From: Nymphaea colorata
Taxonomy: Eukaryota > Streptophyta > Magnoliopsida > Nymphaeales > Nymphaeaceae
Length of the DNA stretch: 64,000 nucleotides
NCBI RefSeq assembly: GCF_008831285.2
Contig: NC_045148.1
Span: 12,276,683 to 12,340,682 of the forward strand
Direction of reading: 5' to 3'
Positions 58,118 to 64,000 of the stretch are shown piece after piece. The notes beneath the pieces are model-generated. The model was not told where the DNA came from. It saw only the letters and a list, made by a program, of their open reading frames with translations, and did no database searches. The translations under genes and the position numbers were made by a program. The first letter of the stretch is position 1; each line of letters begins with the position of its first letter.

Positions 58118-60097
58118 CTATGTCACAAAGATGCGGGGTGCGGGTGCAGATGCGGGTGCCAACGCGACACATCTCAAAAAATTTAGGTGCGGCAGTGCGG
58201 TGAGAGTATTTTATTATTATTAATATTATTATTATTTATAATAATAACAGTAATATGTATATAATGCATATGACAAAAAATTGTCTATAAACCACAAAAT
58301 TATTAAATAACAAGATCAAAATTGCAAGTTCCTAATCATGATATCACTATCAATCATCAATTCAACATTCAACAAGAAATATACTCTAATTTTGAGTTCA
58401 CAAAACCATGCTCATCTACGTCAAGCTGAAGAGTGAAGATATCCAGTACTCTGCTTGCCCAACAAAGAAACAGACAAAGAAATGAATGAACAATTCAGTG
58501 TTTGACAACATGAACAAACAAAGTGAGCTTAAAATATAAGAGAAAAAGCTCCAAGGCCCAAGACAATTGGTGATTGATTTAAATAAGAACTCTGGTTCTC
58601 TTCCATATCTTCCTCTCTGCCCGTGATCATGGGATTTGAAAAATCGGAGCTAAGATCGTGTTGGCAGGCACTCATCAAAAACAAGAAATTCAATGTCAGC
58701 AGCAGGAGGTGTAGTTGCAGTTGTCTACAAGACTACAAGGCAAGCTTGTGATTAGATGTCAGAACTTAATGGTTATTACATTGCTAACGTGTAGCCTAAG
58801 GTTTTATTTTCTGGTGACTTCTTATTGTATTTTATTATCTCCAAATCAAAGGCAGCCATGCCAAGAAATCGACAATACAAGCACATAACTGTTGCCAAGA
58901 GGTGTGATGAATCAATCAGCAGAGCTATCAACTTCCTAATTTCCTTCCTTTCTAAACTATTATGGCTTCTGCTGTCATTTTTTTAACGGTTTAAGGGAGT
59001 GTTTAGGTCTACCAACTGGTCGGCGGTCACTAGGGGATTTTAACACCTTAACTGTACTTCCCCATCTGTGGGGGTAGCAGGGAAAACCTGTCCAACAGCC
59101 ATTGGCCCTTGCATCTATGGACTGAACTGACCAAAAGGCCCTCCCCAACAGCCATGGAATCGGATTCCTCTTTCTGGATTTGGAAACTTATGCATGGGTC
59201 AGAAGCAGGGCCTGCCTTTCGAAGATGACAAGTCATGGAACCTGCCATGCCTCTCTACTCTCTAGCTTGTTTATGCCGATTCAAATGTACAGTTGAGAAA
59301 CCCCGTATTACCAATGATGCTTTCAAGCACCGAAGCCTGGAGGGACTACAATTTCACAAGCAAACCCCGTATTACCAATGATGCTTTCTGGTTTGATGCA
59401 AATGGCAGTGGAAAAACAGAGGAACATGACAAAATGCCCCATTCAACAACTAAATTTTTGACTACGTATTGGATCATCCATTTCAAGAAATTATAGGTGA
59501 CAAGAGAGATTGCTACTTACCTAGAATGGAGGTCACCCTGCAGGGCAGGCTGCAATCGACGACTTCGCCGGCTCCACCGACCACCAAATGCGACGTATAG
59601 AAGAGGGATTAAGAAGAATAAGGATGAAGAGGGAAGAAGAAGAAGAAGGGACGAAGAGGGAAGAAGAAGAAGAATGGACGAAGAGGGATGAAGCCTGAAG
59701 GTTGAGGAAGAGGGAAGAAGAAGAAGAAGAAGGGACAAAGAGGGATGAAGCCTGAAGGTCGAGGAAGAGGGAAGAAGAAGAAGAAGGGAGGAAGAAGAGG
59801 GAAGAAGAAAGAAGAGAGGAAGAGGGAAAGGTCGAAGAAGAGGGAAGAGTTAAAAACTTAAAAATAAAAAGAAGAAACCTAAAAATTGGACCAAATTAGA
59901 CTTTCTCGCCTTTGACCGCACCCAACTTGGGTCAAACACGAGTCAGGTGCGAGTATGAAAAAGATGATTTTAGTCAGGTGCGGCTGACCACACCCGACTA
60001 TTGTTTGACCCATTTGAGTGCGCACCAGAGGCGCACCCGCTCCCGCATCACGTCGACGCGGGTGCGAGACCAAAAATGGCGCACCATGGTTACATAG
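58118..60097. mobile_element. TIR element family B, copy 3 (large, non-autonomous)
   Basis: About 1.98 kb. Left end CTATGTCACAAAGATGCGGG with GTGCGGGTGCAG repeats; right end, inverted, CTATGTAACCATGGTGCGCC with similar GGTGCG units. Flanking 8-mers ATTATTGA (58110-58117) and ATTGTCGA (60098-60105) are a plausible target duplication with two changes. Ends match copies at 33599 and 42953. No transposase is seen inside; it contains a GAA-rich minisatellite. Confidence 0.65.
59592..59860. repeat. GAAGAAGAGG-type minisatellite
   Basis: Purine tract made of GAAGAAGAAGAAGGGACGAAG-like units with an approximately 66-bp higher-order repeat (GGGATGAAGCCTGAAGGT occurs twice, period 66). Gives rise to false Arg/Lys/Glu or Leu/Ser-rich ORFs. 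Confidence 0.85.
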
Positions 60098-60099
60098 AT

Positions 60100-61550
60100 T
60101 GTCGAGGATTTTTCTAAAATTTACTGAGTCATACTGGTTCCTGCGAATACTAAACAGACTTGTGAAGGGGACTTCACCTGCTTCCCAAATCTGCTAGTCA
60201 ATTTGGATATTTCTGTTAATCCATTGATGATCCTTGACTCGGTGCATTTCATTTATGTATTCCCTTCTTGAGTTGATTCTGTTCTTACCTTGGTGATACC
60301 CTGTCCCGAGGTCCTGCTGAGGAGGAGAAGCTAGGAGTGAAAGTTGCCCTACGCAGTGCGTGTGCTTCAGCGTCAATCGAAGCTTGCCCCCAATCTCATC
60401 TTACTCTTGGGGGTTCATGTTGTGATTCAGTGACACTTCTCCACTCTGGTCTCATATCTGTATTTCCCTTGAAGTATCAGTCACCTGTTGCATTTTCTGT
60501 CTAAGGCTAGCTGCGGTAGAGTAACCGGTAGACCTGGACCGAACCGAGCGTTTCTTGTTCGTGAGCTGAGTACGTGCTGATCCTTGAGATATTCGCGTGG
60601 AGACACGGCGTTCCTCTGCGCTTCCGACGACAGCTCCTCCCCCCCGGAAACTACAAACAACCCTAGTTAAACGGTTGCACAGTGATGATCTCCACGCTTG
60701 AGGTTGCACATCACACCCTCTATGAACAGCAGCCTTGTTGTTTTTTCCATTCAGGCATAGCCTAACAGCAAGGAGGAGCACTGCAGGCAGCAGCCATGAG
60801 CTGGCTTGTAGCTGATGAAGGAAGGCTGTTCGGCAACACCGATTCACTGATTGCCTCCCCCAAATCACAACAGTCATCTTGGGGTTACATTTCTGAACGA
60901 TGATTGCATACCCTTCCTGAAATACAGACTATTCTAACTTGATATAGCAGTGACTTGTCCTCCTCTTGTTGACAAGGAATTAGCCGAGATTCTCAAGTGT
61001 TGCTGAGCTCTCGCACTAGTCCGGAGGAGACCTTGCTGAATACCAGGGCATTTTGGCCTTTACCTTGGTCATGCGCTCAACTTGCTCCAGCTAGGTGAGC
61101 ACCCGTTTCACCCTATAGACAAGCGGGTGGGTGCATATTTGCTTATAGCCTTGCCTATAGGCATGTAGCTGGTTGGGTTACCTCTAAAGCTAGTGAGCTA
61201 AGGACACGAACCCAAGCTACATGACCACCTAGGGTGATGGTGATGGTTTATACGCCTAAGGAATGGTTGGATGTATGATGAATGTGATGGTTTGTGTGTG
61301 AGGTGAGAGCCACTTTTGTACGCGCTACGGTTGTAAAAGTCTAAACCCACACTCTTGTAGTAGGCCAGACCTCGACATTTGGGGGTTAGCTCCATCCTTG
61401 TATCCCTACCGAAGGGAATTTTTAGATGGAGTTGTGTCCAGTAGGGTAGAAAAATTATAAGGCTGTAATTTGGCCAATAGGATCTACCACCGCAAGTGAT
61501 CTTGGTACATACGGCTGCAGTTTTTTGGCAATAGCGACAACACTTCCTTA
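60100..61550. other. no recognised gene
   Basis: Mixed-composition DNA. Minus-strand ORF 60452-60877 (141 codons) has no recognisable domain and overlaps other openings. The stretch may be the non-coding part of an LTR element. Confidence 0.35.
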
Positions 61551-61557
61551 TATTTCA

Positions 61558-61697
61558 GCTTTATTTTGCTTATGTACATGCCTGAAAATGTAGTGTCTCA
61601 AATTGCCTGTAGTTTAATGTTTGTTAACTTTTCCCTAATAAAACTACCTGCATGAAGTGAACTCGAAATGGCTAAATGTGCTATATTAAAAAGTGAA
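61558..61697. repeat. direct repeat, left copy (about 140 bp)
   Basis: TTTATTTTGCTTATGTACATGCC to ATTAAAAAGTGAAC; recurs with about 10 percent changes at 61856-61997. Confidence 0.85.
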
Positions 61698-61703
61698 CAA
61701 TAC

Positions 61704-61798
61704 ATATATAATATAATATAATATAATATAATATAATATAATATAATATAATATAATATAATATAATATAATATAATATAATATAATATAATATAATA
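61704..61798. repeat. (ATATA)n pentanucleotide microsatellite
   Basis: About 18 uninterrupted TATAA units lying between the two 140-bp direct repeats. Confidence 0.95.
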
Positions 61799-61855
61799 GT
61801 CTTGCCATATGTTACTTGTGTATACAAATATCGTTCACAAAATGATATTCACAGT

Positions 61856-61997
61856 TTATTTTGCTTATGTATATGCCTGAAAATGCGATGCCTCGAAAGG
61901 CCTATAGTTTAGTATTTGTTAACTTTTCCCTAATAAAACTAGCTACATGAAGTGAACTCGAAATGACTAAAAGTGCTACATTAAAAACTGAACTGTA
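61856..61997. repeat. direct repeat, right copy (about 140 bp)
   Basis: Begins TTTATTTTGCTTATGTATATGCC; aligned to 61558-61697 over its whole length. Confidence 0.85.
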
Positions 61998-61999
61998 GG

Positions 62000-62590
62000 T
62001 CGCAGCTGTTAATGGTTTTAGGAAATGCCAACAACGGGATTAATGATTTTTTTTAATATGATTTATATAGGTGACATGTACGTAGGTGCTAGCTAGATTC
62101 ATTATAAATTATCTGTATTGTCAGAAAAAGAAGGATAAAAAAAAGAAAGGGCATTTCAGTTATCTAGTGTTAATTTACAATTTTTTCATTTTTTTTATAT
62201 AATATCCATATAGAAAAAAGTGCAGACACCAAGGTCATTTCTGATACATCTAGTACTTATGGATCTGACGCTGTCTGTTATATATATATAGAAAAATAAC
62301 CATGTTAAAAGCAAATTAATGGAAAATGATTCCCAAGGCCAACTCAAGGAAATACTACTCATCTACCTTAATTTGATAAGATAAATTTGATAAGATAACA
62401 GAGCCCCGTTACCTCCACGCCACTGTCTAGGACTCATCCTCCTAATTATTATATTCCCAGCAAGGGGCCACTCCTTTGACTTATTAACATGTTCAAAGAG
62501 CTTTTATGGTATATCTTCCATCACGACTGCCAAAAACAATGATTCAATTTGTATTTTTTGTAACTGAGTCTGAGCCCTCACCAGTAACCA
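62000..62590. other. AT-rich, nothing recognised
   Basis: No gene or repeat end was recognised before the abrupt start of gypsy pol homology near 62600. Confidence 0.4.
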
Positions 62591-62595
62591 CCACA

Positions 62596-64000
62596 ACTGC
62601 TATGATGGAAGAAGTGGACATACCCAAAATGACATTTCATATGCATGATGGCCACTACGAGTTTTTCGTAATGCCGTTGGGTCTCACTAATGCACCGGCC
62701 ACCTTTCAACGGTGCATAAATGATTTATTCCGGCAGCACCTTCGTGACTTCATCTTAGTCTTTTTCGATGACATACTTGTGTACAGCAAGAGTGTGGAGT
62801 AGCGTGCAACTCACCTAAGACGAGTCTTACAGATTTTGAGGGACAACTCCTTATACACCAAGCGATCAAAATGTAACTTTGGGCAGAATTCTATTGAGTA
62901 CCTCAGGCATATTGTGCCCAAAGAATGGGTTAGGACAGACCTCGAAAAGCTTCATGGTATTACCCAATGGCCAGTCCCCAAAGAAACAAGGGGTTTACGA
63001 GGATTTCTAGGCCTCACGGGATACTACCGAAGGTTCATACAAGGTTATGGTCTTATTGCTTCGTCTTTGACACGTATGTTGAAAAAGGGCTCATTTGTAT
63101 GGACCGAGCAATCCCAAAAAGCCCTCGACCAGCTGATGGCAGTCATGTTATCAGCCCCGGTGCTAGCACTTCCCGATTTTGTGAAGGAATTTTTGGTTGA
63201 CACTGATGCAAGTGACACGGGTGTGGGAGCCGTCCTTAGTCAGTCCAGACACTCGATACCCTTCATGTCCAAGGCTCTCACAAGTAGAGCCAAGCCACTT
63301 TCCACATATGAAAAAGAGCTTCTAGCTATTGTTGTGGCAGTGGAGAAGTGGCGTCCTGATCAGTCGCAAGTTCACGGTGAGAACCGATTATAACAGCCTA
63401 TGGTACATGTTTAAACAAAGGGTTTCAACTCCTACACAACAGCGATGTCTAGCCAAACTTCTTGGCTATGATTTTACCATCGAATACAAAGCGTGGGCTG
63501 GAGAATACAGTTGCAGACTCTTTATCATGCCTTAGTGAGCAGCTGATGACGATTTCCGTTTTGGAAACCGACTTATGGGACAGGATCTTAGCACCCCAAC
63601 GGGAAGATGATAGTTTGCGGTTAATGAGAGCTTCTATTCAGCATAATTCGGGCTCGATTCCACACTACAATGTTAGAGGGGAGTTTTTGCAGCATAAAGG
63701 CAGGGTTGTTATACCCAAGGGATCCCCCTTGAAGCGCGAAATATTTGAGCACTTTCATTCCACACCAGCCGCAGGACATGAGGGTGTGGCCAAGACTGCT
63801 AGTCGCATAAAAAGGCAGTTGTGGTGGGAAGGTTCAAAGCTGATGTTAGGCAAATGGTTAGGCAGTGTCACACATGCCAGAGAGAGAAGTATGAGGCCCT
63901 TAAACCTCCCAGCCTGCTAAACTCATTGCCTATTCCAACTAGGCCTTGGGTAGACATCTCCATGGATTTTATAGTCGCTCTACCCAAATCTGAAAGCAAA
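62596..64000 (+). pseudogene. 5'-truncated Ty3/gypsy pol (gypsy-2): RT, RNase H, integrase start
   Basis: Homology begins in the middle of RT ([20 protein letters not shown]), so the N-terminal pol, protease, gag and 5' LTR are missing on this side. [15 protein letters not shown], then [11 protein letters not shown], the catalytic block, are present, followed by a TAG at 62800-62802. LRGFLGLTGYYRRFI, VDTDASDTGVGAVLSQ and STYEKELLAIV belong to RT/RNase H. A frameshift near 63355 and two more near 63500 and 63840 precede the integrase zinc finger (HSTPAAGHEGVAKTASRIK, QCHTCQREK in a second frame) and PWVDISMDFIVALPKSES at the window edge. It differs from gypsy-1 in sequence. It continues off the right edge. 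Confidence 0.92.

Noticed and set aside
59497-59738. Arg/Glu-rich and Leu/Ser-rich ORFs on both strands
   Set aside because: Translation of a GAA-type minisatellite; no homology expected.

Overview
The window is nuclear DNA of a flowering plant. The evidence is intron-rich genes with GT-AG junctions, the plant-type fusion of CPSF30 to a YTH domain, a Golgi UDP-xylose/UDP-arabinose 4-epimerase, and LTR retrotransposons whose primer-binding sites match initiator-Met tRNA. The species cannot be read from the sequence. Only two host genes are recognised with confidence; most of the rest is transposon-derived.

Region 1 (1-18.4 kb, + strand) is the 3' half of a CPSF30-L gene. Five exons carry the YTH (m6A reader) domain and the acidic/Gly-Pro-rich tail; the CCCH zinc-finger exons lie beyond the left edge. 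Its introns are full of transposons. A decayed copia fragment sits at 1-780. The intron between the third and fourth visible exons (10.9 kb) holds a complete Ty1/copia element (7320-15892, target duplication ATATG). That copia is itself split next to its reverse-transcriptase YVDD motif by an apparently intact hAT transposon (8494-11995, target duplication CCTGTGAC). The hAT has a three-exon, 781-codon transposase and an array of perfect GTATCGTACGATAC palindromes. The last host exon carries an apparent 1-nt frameshift.

Region 2 (18.4-38.9 kb) is intergenic. It has a 190-bp tandem duplication just behind CPSF30, an L1-type LINE on the - strand (22.3-31.5 kb) split by a second copia element (23136-28284, target duplication TAGTG), a small TIR element, a CACTA-like end, and long stretches without recognisable content.

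Region 3 (38.9-46.8 kb, - strand) is a complete UDP-arabinose 4-epimerase (MUR4/UXE-like) gene with nine coding exons, a 397-aa product and a 5' UTR intron. Its largest intron contains a TIR element (42953-43629), inside which lies a 289-bp deletion derivative of the hAT from region 1.

Region 4 (46.8-64 kb) holds a foldback element, a decayed Ty3/gypsy chromovirus (47.6-52.4 kb), a long G-poor non-coding stretch (52.4-57 kb), a large TIR element of the same family as in region 3 (58118-60097), a pentanucleotide microsatellite between direct repeats, and the 5'-truncated pol of another gypsy element running off the right edge.

The main biology is transposon nesting inside genes, together with a mobile hAT family represented both by a candidate autonomous source and by a small non-autonomous derivative.
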